Assembly: GCA_003508835.1 (NCBI GenBank)
Contig: PUFA01000165.1
Coordinates: 2,633,001-2,697,000, forward strand
Length of the DNA stretch: 64,000 nt
DNA from: Eonycteris spelaea
Lineage: Eukaryota; Chordata; Mammalia; Chiroptera; Pteropodidae
Direction of reading: 5' to 3'
Shown here: positions 53,730 through 64,000 of the stretch, in pieces
Numbering within the stretch: the stretch's first letter is position 1
Layout: the number at the start of each line of letters is the position of its first letter
Translations under genes and position numbers: made by a program
Notes under the pieces: model-generated
Database searches by the model: none
What the model saw: only the letters and a program-made list of their open reading frames with translations
What the model was told of the DNA's origin: nothing

Positions 53730-56700
53730 CCCCATGCTGAACTCTAGCACTAAACCAACCTTGAATTCTCGGGCTAAATCCTACTTGGTGTATAATTATT
53801 TTTGTATGTTGCTGAATTCAGCTTGCCAATGTATTTCCAAGGATTTTTGCATCTATATTAATAAGTACAAATGATCTGTAGTTTACTTATGATATTTTGT
53901 CCAGATTTGCTATCAGAGTAATACTGACTTCATAAAATGAATTGGAAAGTGTTCCCTACTTCTCTATTTTCTGAAAAAGTTTTTGGATAATTGATATTTT
54001 TTCTTTAAATATTTCACAGAAGGCAACAATAAAGGCTTCTGGCCTTAGTATTTTCTGTATAGAAATTTTTTTTAACTACTTTGATTTCTTTACTTTATAT
54101 AGATCTATTTGGCTTTTCTATTTCTTCATAAATCAGTTAAGGTAACTTGTATCTTTCTAAAAATTCACTCATTTCCTCTAAGATGTCTAATAAAATTGTG
54201 TATAATATTTTTATAGCCTTTTAATTTCTGTAGATTTAGAGTAATGACACTTCCACATTTCTTATTTGATAATTTTTGTCTTTTCTTCTCTTGGTCAGTC
54301 TAGTCAAAGGCTTATCAATTGTTGATCTTTCTAAACATAAACTTCTGGTTTCATTAAATTTCTCTATTATTTTTTCTGTTTCCTATTTCATTGATCTCTG
54401 CTTAGACTTTTTTAAAAAAATTTTTAGGATGAAAGCTTACATTATTGGTTTGATTTGAAAACTTTTTTTCTCTTCTAATAGAAGTATTTAATGCTATAAA
54501 TCTCCCTCTAAGTTCTGCTTTTAGTATCCCACAATTTTTTGATATAGTATTCTTTCATTTTCATTGTTAGAAAGATTTTATAATTTCTCATGGGTTATTT
54601 AGAAATATGGTGTTTAATTTTCAAATATTTAAAGATTCCTAAAATTTATTTTTGTTGTTGAGTTCTGTGGTCAGGGAAAGTACTTTGAATAAGTTCTAAC
54701 ATTTTAAATTTATTGAAATTGTTTTATGCTTAGCATATGGTCTATTTCAGAGAATATTCCTTGTGTGCTTGAAAAGAATGTGTATTCTGTTGTGTAGAAT
54801 ATTCTAGAAATGTCTCTTAGGTCAAGATAGTATTCAAGTCATTATTTTTGCCAACAGGATTTTCTCTCTTGTCATTCTCTTAATTATTTAAAATGGAATA
54901 TTAAATTTTCTAACTACAATTTTTGAATTTTCTGTTTCTCCTTTCAATTCTGCAGTTTTTGTTTCATGTATTTTGGGGTTCTTTTTTAGATGTGTATACA
55001 TTTATAATTTTAATATCTTCTTGTTATTAATGATTTTATTTTTATTGAATCCCTTTGTTTCTAGTAATATTTCTTGTCTTAAAGTCTATCTTATCTAATA
55101 TTAATATTGTCACTCCAACTCTCTTATGGTTACTATTTGCATACAGTATTATAATTATTTCTTTATCTAATCTTATAGCATTTAAGAAATTAAGAGTAAA
55201 AAATCTAAAAATACAAAAATGTACCATTTTTTGTGCTCTTCTTTTTCTTATGGATTTGAATCATTCCCTAGAGGTGTTTCTGTTCATCCTGAAGCACTTT
55301 CTTTGGTATATTTTGTAAGACAGATCTCTAGCAATGAATTCTCTCTTATTTATTTGAACATGTTCTATTTTGCCTTCATTTTTTAAAGAATAGTATTGAT
55401 GAAAACAAAAGTTTTGATTGATAATCATTTTTTTCAGCAACTTTAAAGTGGTCTTCTGGCTTCTATTGTTCTCATAAGAGTTAACAATTAACTCTATTGT
55501 TTTCCACTGTATGTAATAAGTAACTTTACATTTGTTGCTTTCAAGATCTTGTCTTTTAACAATTTTCCTATAATGAATCTAGGTGAGACATTCTGTGTTT
55601 ATTTATTCAGAAATATTGAACTTCTTGGATTTGTAGATTAGTACTTTTCAGCAAATTTGTGAAGTTTAAGCCATTACTTCTTATGTTTTTTTCTTCTTTC
55701 TCCTACCTTCTTTCTGGGATCTCAGTATACATGTGTTAATACACTTGCTGTTGTCCAATAGATCTCTTTCATCTTTCTTCAATATTTTTTGTCTCTTTTC
55801 TCCATATTGAATAAGTTCTATGATTTATTTTCATGTTCACTTATTGTTTCTTTTGCAGTCTCAGTTCTTATTGAGTCCATTTTGTGACTTTTTTCATTAC
55901 GACGATCATATTTTCAACTTTAAAATTCCCATTTTCTTTTTAATAGTTTCTATTTCTTTATTGATATTCCCTGCTTGTTAAATTATTGTCATTATGTTTT
56001 CCTTTGTTTTTTAAATATTATATTTTTCAATTATTTGAAAATATTTGTAATAGCTTCTTTGGGGCTTTTTGTTATTGTTGTTTGTTTGTTACTCCAGCAT
56101 TAGACCCATCCTGAGTTTCTATTCACGACTTTTTTCATGAATATGAATCACCCTCTCTTGCTTTTATAGCTCTTACAATTTTTTTTAAAACTGGATATTT
56201 TAGATATTATAGGAATGCTGGATTCTAATTTTCCTTTTTTCATGTGATAGCTTTTACCATTGCTGTTTTTTTGTTGTTGCTCTTTTAATTTGCCTGTACT
56301 TAATCTGCAAAGTCAGATTGTCGCCCTACAGTGTGCAGCCTCTGATGTCTCTCCTCAGTTTTAATTTAATTACTTTTTTAATTTTTCAGCCTGTATCTGC
56401 ATAGCCTAATGGTCAACCAGTGATTGGTCAGTGGTTGTACATGAATACCGTGAGTCAAATACCTTGAGTCCAAAAGGTTTCCACCCTCTGCTGTTGGATC
56501 TATGTTTGGTTTAAAGAAAGCATTCAAAGTTAGGGTAGTTTTCAAGCCTGTCCTAGTATTTGCTTTTCACTGGGCTCTCTCTGTTCTCCACTGTGCTTGT
56601 GTATAGGCTCCCAGCAGCCAGGGATCTGTGGAATACTTATTAAGCCTTTCAGTGGCTCATTTCCTTATTTAAAGTTTTTGTTAGTCTTTTCTTCTGCCAC

Positions 56701-56930
56701 TCATCCCAATAGGGACTGAAATCACTGCAAGTCAGATTGCTGCAGACTTTTCCCATTCACCCCTGGTCACAGATTTTTCATTCTCCACTCTAAATCAAGT
56801 TAGCCTGTCCAACAACAAAGTTGCTAGTTTTCATGGTCAGTCCTGCCTGACAGAACTACTGTGCTGACCAACTTAGAGTGGGGGTGTTCTTATCCAAATT
56901 CAGTGGTATTTCCATGAATATATGGTTCTC
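53730..56930 (-). repeat. Old L1 (L1M), antisense
   Basis: Starting inside ORF2 reverse transcriptase ('aatactgacttcataaaatg', 'tcttctcttggtcagtctag') and moving toward the 5' side: endonuclease region ('gtctatcttatctaatat' and 'tcactccaactctcttatgg'), then ORF1/5' leader-like text to about 56,900. The 3' end is missing. The many substitutions and stops make it older than the 17-23 kb L1. Confidence 0.8.
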
Positions 56931-56999
56931 AATGCATTATTTCCTTTTGGTTGATTTTCAGAGCTCTGAAATGAATGTTTTATGACAATTTTAGGAAGA

Positions 57000-57060
57000 T
57001 GTATGTGTGTATATGTGTGTGTGTATATACATGTGTGGAGAGAGTGAGAGAGAGAGAATA
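57000..57060. repeat. Imperfect (TG)n/(GA)n tract
   Basis: 'gtatgtgtgtatatgtgtgtgtg' passes into 'gagagagtgagagagagag'. Confidence 0.85.
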
Positions 57061-58525
57061 AACTTCTCACTCCTTCATAATAGGAATCCACACAGTCTTT
57101 GATCTCCATATGCTTCTTGTTTTGCTTCTAGGCTACTCAATTGATAGCATTGTCAGAGCAAGTCCTGAGACATCAATAACTTTTTATACTGCAGATTCTT
57201 AGATTCTTTCTTAAAAACAGTTTATTGTCTCTAGGTCTCAAATGATTGGTTATGTAACCCATATGAAAGCCATATCTAGTCCAACTCTTTTAGTCAGCCC
57301 TATACTACTTCCCTTCACAAACAAATCTACTATGCCTGAAGTATAAAAAGTGATGGAACATTTACAGGACCTATATTAGGAAAGATTGTGGATATCTTTT
57401 TTAAATCACACACCACTTGGCAAAAAACCTAATAAATCCTCATTCACTAGTCATTCTACTCTTATCTTTCCTATAAATAGTGCTCAGTTCTGTTACTACT
57501 CTCCTTAAGATTCCCTCTATCCATCCCCAATACACACCAGGTCCAATTTCTTCTTTCCCTTAGTTACACACATTAACTTTTCTTTCCCCTGTAAAAAATG
57601 TACTCAAACTCTAAACCTAGCATGCAAAGGCTTGCAATTGGTTTAATCAAAAATCTTCCAAATGATGCTGGATCTTTCTCTACAGAGATTTTGTACCCTG
57701 AGCTAAGAAGATAAATATGTCTTCAGATGTTAACCTCTTTTTATAATCACATTCCACTTTCTTATACTCGTTATATAATCCAACTTCTACTTTGTTAAGA
57801 AACTTGAAGTCATTTGACCAGAATCCTTTCATCTACTTTATCAACCTGTGCTAATACCTTATGCTTAGTCTTCCCTTAGGTCCGAGGGGAGTAGGTCTTT
57901 ATGTTAACATATAGAGTCCCCACCTATGTACTAGTTAATGTTCTTTTGGTTCATTTAAAAGATGAATTTGACTTCTGAGTAGTTTAAGGAGCAATTAATT
58001 TATCAAAGGAAGTTTTTAAAAAAAGACATAGTAAGGATCATGGCGATAGAGGCTGTGGTTCTTTCCTCTATAATGGTGTAATAAGATGATAGTTCCAGAC
58101 TCCTTTGAATACTCTGAGTCTCTGCTCAAGTTTCAAAATCTCAGAAGAAACCATTTGATTGGTTCAGAGACCCTTCCATAGACCAATCACAGTGGAGTGC
58201 AGTAAGGGTTGGGGCCTTTGAGTGGAGGAAAGGGGAGAAAAGATACTGGATGTATGAGAGTAATAGTACAGTGCTATAAACACAAACTTCCATTCTTGCT
58301 TTTCCACAATAGTCTGTTTGTTTCTCTACATTGTCAGTGTCTCCCTTTCCATTGGTTCTTTCTTTGTGTCTTCAAACAAGCACAGATTCCTTAGCTTGAA
58401 AGAAAATTTTCTTAGCTTTGTAAACTTTGCTTCTTGTATTATTTATTTTTCTCCCCCCCCCCTTAATATTATCTAGTAAACCATCTATTCAGGTTCTCAG
58501 GCAGCTAACTTCCTTGCTAAAAAGA
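57061..58525. other. No recognised gene
   Basis: Mostly single-copy. Around 58,130-58,200 'gattggttcagagaccc' and 'gaccaatcacagtggagtg' look like an old LTR-derived stretch, unassigned. A C11 run lies at 58,452-58,462. Confidence 0.4.
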
Positions 58526-58529
58526 TGTA

Positions 58530-58790
58530 TATATTAATCTTCTTCACCTTCTTTGCTATCTCAAACCCTACCTGCTTCAGAAAGCCTCACCTGACATCTG
58601 CTCCCCTCTTACCTCTCTGAACCAAGCAGTTCTAAAATACCATTTGGTTTTAGCAAACATAACTGCATAAATGAAATGCCATTGATTTGAATTGTACTAA
58701 TTCTGTACCTTGTATTTAATTTGCTTATTTGCTTTTGTTTTATAGTAAACTAAGAACAATAAGGAGTCTATACATGCTTTTATGTTTAAA
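58530..58790 (+). repeat. L2 LINE fragment
   Basis: 'cctacctgcttcagaaagcctc', 'cacctgacatctgctcccc' and 'taccttgtatttaatttgc' match the sense L2 end of ORF and 3' UTR. Diverged. Confidence 0.6.
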
Positions 58791-58794
58791 TATT

Positions 58795-59095
58795 TAACTA
58801 TCATTATAACAAAAATAATGCAAGTCAACGTGGGAGTCTGAGAGAACACTTTCCTTTAAAAGAGTTCTTAAGTATCAGAAAATTTAGGTGTATGACATCA
58901 GTTTATCACTCTATCTCACTAGTGATGTGAAAACTCTTCTAAATTCTTCAAAGGTAGAGACAATGAGGGCCATACTGCTTTGTGTATCTACCTGCAAATA
59001 TCTAGTATCTCAAAACTATATTTTGTTTAGTGAACACATGGAAGTTCTGACTTTAAAAAGTTGTTATGAAACTATTTTATAGATAAAGACTATCT
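58795..59095. other. No recognised gene or repeat
   Basis: About 300 bp AT-rich spacer. Confidence 0.4.
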
Positions 59096-59099
59096 TTAA

Positions 59100-59300
59100 T
59101 TGAGTGATGACTTTTATTAAGTGTTAGGAATTGTGTTACCTGCTTTAGATGGAGTATCTCGATCTTCAAAACAAACTTATAGAATATGATCTAATTAAGA
59201 TAATCATTTTACATATGAGAAAACTGAGGCTCAAAAAGATTATATAACTGCCTAAGGTTACATACTTATTAAATATCAGAGCTGAGATTGCCTATGAAAA
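59100..59300 (-). repeat. MIR SINE, antisense
   Basis: 'cttttattaagtgttagg', 'cattttacatatgagaaaac', 'tgaggctcaaaaagattata' and 'gcctaaggttacatactt' make a clear antisense MIR. Confidence 0.85.
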
Positions 59301-60695
59301 ATTATTGTTAGAGAACTGAGAACATATCATTTTCATGATAATTTAACCCATTTCCCATTTGCCCTGAGAACACTCACCGTTGGCGCTTGCAGCTGCACCA
59401 TTTACCCCAAGGTATCCCACAGATTACTCTCCTAACCTAACCCCCAAAGTTTGACCCTAAATAGCTCACTTTTTATTATTATTTTTGCATTGATCTAGTA
59501 TATCAACAGTCTTTGAAAACAAATGACATTATTCTATTTATAGCATTCTATAGTTAGTAGTGGTGTTGCCATTTACACAGTAATTGTCAATTGCTAAAAA
59601 TGTCAAATCCTAGAAAATGTGGCAACCTCAGTTGTTAACCAGAAACTCATTTGGTGAATTCAATTTATGTGTACATTTCTGTTACATTAGGATTAGAGAC
59701 AATATCTGTTTAGAAATAACTCCCCAAACAGTTTTTATATTTTATTTTCACATTGAAAATCAGATTTGCTTTAGCCTCAGAGAGTGTGTTTATGTAAAAT
59801 TAAATTAACACTGACAGTGAGCTGCACTTTATTTCTTTTCTAATCAGAAAATGGGTTAAAGACCTTTTTATTTGGTAAGATACTTATATTTAATTTGGTC
59901 CTCAATTTGTAAAAATATTGATAATTTTATTTCTTTTTCTCACTGAAGAAGCTACTTCATGTTTATAGTCATGACTGCATTTCCCCTTTATAGGTTTGTA
60001 CTACCATCATTAAGAAGTTTATATCATTTGGTAAAACAACTTTGTTTAATTTAACTTTGTACTTGTTTAAAAAGTATTTTAATATTTCAGGCCATCTTTC
60101 AAAATACAGGAAATGCCATGCCAACACACCATTAATAGCACATTTCTGCCTGCTGACTTTCTGTCTGGAACAAAGATATATATGTGTTGTGGGGTTTAAT
60201 GTACAAAGAGAATCAATGTTCTAATGTTTCAACCACTATAAAAAAATACACTATAAACAAAATCTTAGCATAAATGGAATTGGCACATCTCAGTTCATTC
60301 GTTGCCTGATAATTGCTACATATATCAATTTTCAGGCAATTATACATTATAAAAAATCCTTTCTAGGACTTTAACTTTTAATGATTTCATGTCACTGATG
60401 GCATGAATTAGCAAATTGGAATAAAATGGAAATGTGTGGGTAGTGTGCATTAACACATAGTTTGGTCATGGCTGGTTTTTCCACTCCTTGTGACTATAGT
60501 TAAACATGTGGTCGAAACCACTTTGTCCTATCAATTATGCTACTCTTGCTAATTTTTGAACAAGAAGCCTAAGACAGTGGTCCTTATTTTAAAAAATAGG
60601 TATTCAAAGAGAAGGGATTGACTTTCCATGTGCAAGGAAAACGATCCAAAATTCTTATCATGATCTAGAAGTTCCTACTTGCTCTAGACCAGCCT
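59301..60695. other. No recognised gene or repeat
   Basis: About 1.4 kb AT-rich sequence with only short chance frames (59,617-59,808; 60,042-60,224). Confidence 0.4.
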
Positions 60696-60699
60696 AGGT

Positions 60700-60925
60700 A
60701 GAACCAAATTTGCCTCTCCTTTACAACTCCTGAAAAGAATGCTGCTTCTTCTGTCTGGGGCTCTCTACCATTCCCTTGTCTGCCACCTGCTAACCCTCCT
60801 CATTCCTTAAATCTCAGCTGAACTGTTACTCTCTCAGAGAAGACTCCCCTACTAATTCAGGACCTCCATCATGGACTTTCATTGCAACTTGAACTCTTAT
60901 TTGGTAGCACTTATAGCTAGAATTA
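60700..60925 (+). repeat. L2 LINE fragment
   Basis: 'ctcctcattccttaaatctc', 'agctgaactgttactctctc' and 'agagaagactcccctacta' follow the L2 sense order (feedback of 'caggtctcagctcaaatgtcacctcc'). Confidence 0.65.
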
Positions 60926-61037
60926 GATAACTATTTTTAGAGCAGGCATTTTGCCTGGCAAACAAAACAACACATGTTCTCTCAAGTTTACCTGGAGAGC
61001 AGGATGGAGAGAAGGTGAAATACAGAAACTGACAATG

Positions 61038-61147
61038 ACAGGGAGAGAGAGGGCAGGAGGAAAGGGAGAGGAAAGAAGAATGATATATTGGTGAATGGAG
61101 AAGCAAAGACAGATGATGTGGCCCAGAGAGAGAGAAAGAGAGAAAAC
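61038..61147. repeat. Purine-rich (GA) tract
   Basis: GGGAGAGAGAGGG and GAGAGAGAGAAAGAGAGA stretches with purines on the + strand, the opposite polarity to the three large CT tracts. The minus-strand frames across it are low complexity. Confidence 0.85.
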
Positions 61148-61149
61148 AT

Positions 61150-62210
61150 AACTTCTAGGGTTCCTAAACATTACCCAATATTTTGTTTAGTTCACCTTAC
61201 ATTCATGATTATGAATGACAGTGGCTGCTAGTGCTTACCAGCACTTATGTTCTCCTATTATTCTTGGGCACACAATTAGGCTACATTTTCCAGCCTCCTC
61301 TGCGCTTAAGTCATAACATATGACTGACTCCCAGTCAACGTAATATGGACAGAAGGAATTTACACAACTTCCAGAACTCCCTAATTCTCCCATGGTCCCT
61401 TCCAGGCTCTCTCTTCCTTTGCTGATTGACTGGTTAGTAAACAGAATCCAGCAGAAGATTTGAGATCCAATAAAATTATTAGGTCAAAGGAGCCTGCGTC
61501 CTTGAATCACTTTATGAAAGGTGACCAGGTGAAGACACAATTGGTCTGTGCAATGAGTAAAAAACAAACCTTTATCCTGTTAGACAATTGAAGATTTGGC
61601 ATTTGTTTTAGCAGTTGACTTTAACTTCGTTTCCAGGAGAGATCTTATTATTTTTATATAAAATACCTTTATTTGGCTTATACTTGTTTGAAAAATATTT
61701 TAATTATTTACTATCAAAATAACTTTCACTAAGATAGCTACTAAAAATGGCTTAAAACTTTGTGATTTGTATCATTGATTTAGACATAAACTTACTATTA
61801 AAAACAAAAGTACTGTTTTAAAAAAGAAATATATATATACATATAAAATATCAAATTTAGAATCAATGATACTAACTCAGCAAGAGTCAAATCTAAAATC
61901 TATTACTCTGTATCCAAATGAAGTAAAAAAAAAAAAAAGGCCACCTAAATGACCAATTAAACAGTCTACAAATATTTATTAAATATATATAATATCTATT
62001 TTTTCCAGTGCACAGCTAAGTTGAGAACCATTGTTCCAGAAGAATATACACCTCACCATTGACAGCATTTACTGCTTGAGTGGAGGAATGTTAGACTAAC
62101 TTTTATCGTTATGCAGCCCTGCATTGTTATTGCCAAATGCATGCTTTTATTTAACTACAATTTTGCCTAAGTAATATATGTACATGATTTGAAATTGAAA
62201 AGATACCAAA
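61150..62210. other. No recognised gene; possible old repeat
   Basis: 61,240-61,440 ('ttaggctacattttccagcc' and 'catggtcccttccaggctctc') resembles a known but unnamed old interspersed repeat. An A14 run lies at 61,926-61,938. No coding sequence. Confidence 0.4.
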
Positions 62211-62214
62211 AGGT

Positions 62215-64000
62215 GCATAATGGGAAATCCTAGCCACAGCAACCAGATGATAAAAATAAATAAAAAACTTCCAAATTACAAAGGAGGAAGTAAAACTGTC
62301 ATTATTTACAGATGACATGATACTATATAGAGAAAAAGATTTCACCAAAAAATATTAAAATCGATAAATGAATTCAGTAAAGTAGCAGGATACAAAATTA
62401 ATCTTCAGAAATGTGTTGCCTTTATATACATCAATAACAAACTATCAGAAAGAGAAATTACAAAAACAATCCCATTTACAATAGCATCAAAAAGAATAAA
62501 ATACCTAAGAATTAATGTAACCAAGGAGGTAAAAGACCTGTATTCAGAAAACTATAAGACATTGATGAAAGAAATTGAATACGACACAAATAAATGGAAG
62601 GATATACCGTGTTCATGGACTGGAAGAATTAACATCATTAAAATAACTACCTAAAGCAATTTATAGATTCAGTGCAATTGCTATCAAAATACCAAAGACA
62701 TTTTTCACAGATATAGAACAAATAATCTTAAAATTTATATGGAATCACAAAAGGCCCCAAATAGTTAAAGCAATCTTGAGAAAGGACAACAAATTGGTGG
62801 TATCAATCTATCTAATATCAAACTATATATTACAATGCTATAGTGATCAAAATAGCATGAGCATAAAAACAGACACATAGATAAATGGTATAGAATAGAG
62901 AGTCTAGAAATAAACTCATGCCTACATTGACAATTAATCTTTGGCAAAGGAGGCCAGAATATACAATGAGTAAAGACAGTGTCTTCAATGGTGTTGAGAA
63001 AACTAGACAAACCCCCCGCCCCACAAAAATGAAATAAAACCACTTTCTTACACCATATATAAAAATACTCAAAATAGATTAAAGACTTAAATGTAAGACC
63101 TGAAACCATAAAACTCCTAGAAGAAAGCATAGACAGTAAATTCTTTGTCATCCCTCTTAGCAATATTTTTTGGATAAGTTTTCTCAGGGAAGGGAAACAA
63201 AAGAAAAAAAACTAAAATGAGCTAACTACATCAAATTAAAACATTTTTATACAGGGAAGAAAAGCATCAATGAAAAGAAAAGACAACCTACTGATTGGGA
63301 GAAGATATTCATCCATGTTACATCTGATAAGGTATTAATACCCAAAATATATAAGGAACTCATACAATTTAACACCAAAAAAGCAAACAGTCCAATTAAG
63401 AAATGAGCAGTGGACCTGAATAGACGTTTCTCCAAAGAGGACATATGAGTGGACAATAGACATATGAAAAGATGTTCAACATCACAAATCATCCGGGAAA
63501 TGCAAATTAAAACTAAGATGAAATAACACCTCACACCTGTCAGAATGGCTGTCTTCAATAAATTAACAAACAAGTACTGAAGAAGATGTGAAGAAAAGGG
63601 AATTCTGTGCACTGTTGGCAGGAGTGTAAACTGGTGCAGCCATTATAGAAAACAGTATAGAGGTTCCTCAAAAAATTAAAACTAGAGCTACCAATTTGAC
63701 TCAGCAATTCCACTTCTTGGTATTTATTCAAAGAAATCCAAAGCACTCATTCGAAAAGATATATGCATCACCATGTTCACTGTAACGTTATTTATAATAG
63801 CCAAGATATAGAAGCAACCTAAGTGTCCATTGATAGATTAATGGATAAAGAAGAGGTGGTACATTTACATAATGAAGTATTACTCAGCCACAAAAAATAA
63901 ATAAATAAAATAATAAAATCGTGTCATTTGCAACATACCAGAGGGAATTATGCTAAGTGAAGTAAGTCAGACAAACAAAAACCATATGATTTCTCTTATA
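62215..64000 (+). mobile_element. L1 ORF2 3' half, sense, runs off the window
   Basis: Sense L1, 5'-truncated at about 62,215, starting in the reverse transcriptase domain. The catalytic motif reads LFTDDM at 62,302-62,320 (an alanine-to-threonine change in the FADD box). Following blocks 'ctatcaaaataccaaagac', 'gcaaaggaggccagaatata', 'gaagatattcatccatgtta' and 'gcactgttggcaggagtgt' continue to 'gctaagtgaagtaagtcag' near the edge, just short of the 3' UTR. Stops and frameshifts break the frame, and the 132- and 121-codon minus-strand frames are antisense shadows. Confidence 0.9.

Noticed and set aside
62765..63612. 132- and 121-codon minus-strand frames
   Set aside because: Antisense of a clear sense-strand L1 ORF2.

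Overview
This window is nuclear DNA from a placental mammal. It is AT-rich, non-coding, and packed with ancient mammal-wide repeats: MIR and L2 copies, old and middle-aged L1/HAL1 fragments, hAT transposon fossils, MaLR-type LTRs and long microsatellites. I recognise no host protein-coding exon, no intact RNA gene and no functional promoter. No primate Alu, rodent B1/B2, carnivore tRNA-Lys SINE, ruminant BovA/BovB or equid ERE was recognised. That points to a lineage poor in young SINEs. A bat, perhaps of the megabat/horseshoe-bat side, would fit, but this is inference only. The window is best read as an intron or intergenic desert.

Layout: 1-9.5 kb holds MIR and L2 copies, two old antisense L1 3' pieces and a (CG)(CA) tract. 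At 9.5-15.1 kb there is a nest: an old sense-strand HAL1/L1M element is broken by a sense L1 3' end, a large antisense HAL1-like element and an antisense L1 3' end; it is followed by a sense L1 ORF2 piece split by an antisense LTR. 15.4-17 kb holds a MER5-type element, an LTR and a short inverted-repeat element. 17.17-23.04 kb is one nearly full-length but dead L1 on the minus strand with a 13-bp target duplication. 23-43 kb is mostly single-copy sequence with hAT fossils (one with transposase-like translation), MIR/L2 copies, a (TG)21 tract and three long pyrimidine tracts.

43,015-47,270 is an endogenous retrovirus-like element on the minus strand. It has both LTRs, a 5-bp target duplication, a polypurine tract, gag-like sequence, a reverse transcriptase with its centre deleted, RNase H and a partial integrase. 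It has no env and is far too broken to encode anything whole. It is the only clearly GC- and CpG-rich block in the window.

47.3-64 kb returns to AT-rich DNA: L2 copies, a 5'-truncated L1 whose 5' junction carries a 36-nt tRNA-Phe 5' half, a full LTR, an old L1, and at the right edge a sense-strand L1 ORF2 3' region that runs out of the window.

No new molecular system is present. The most unusual item is the L1 / tRNA-Phe-half junction at 52,666-52,708. Next are the internally deleted retrovirus, the nested 9.5-15.1 kb stack, and the hAT transposase fossil with a probable non-autonomous relative 9 kb away.
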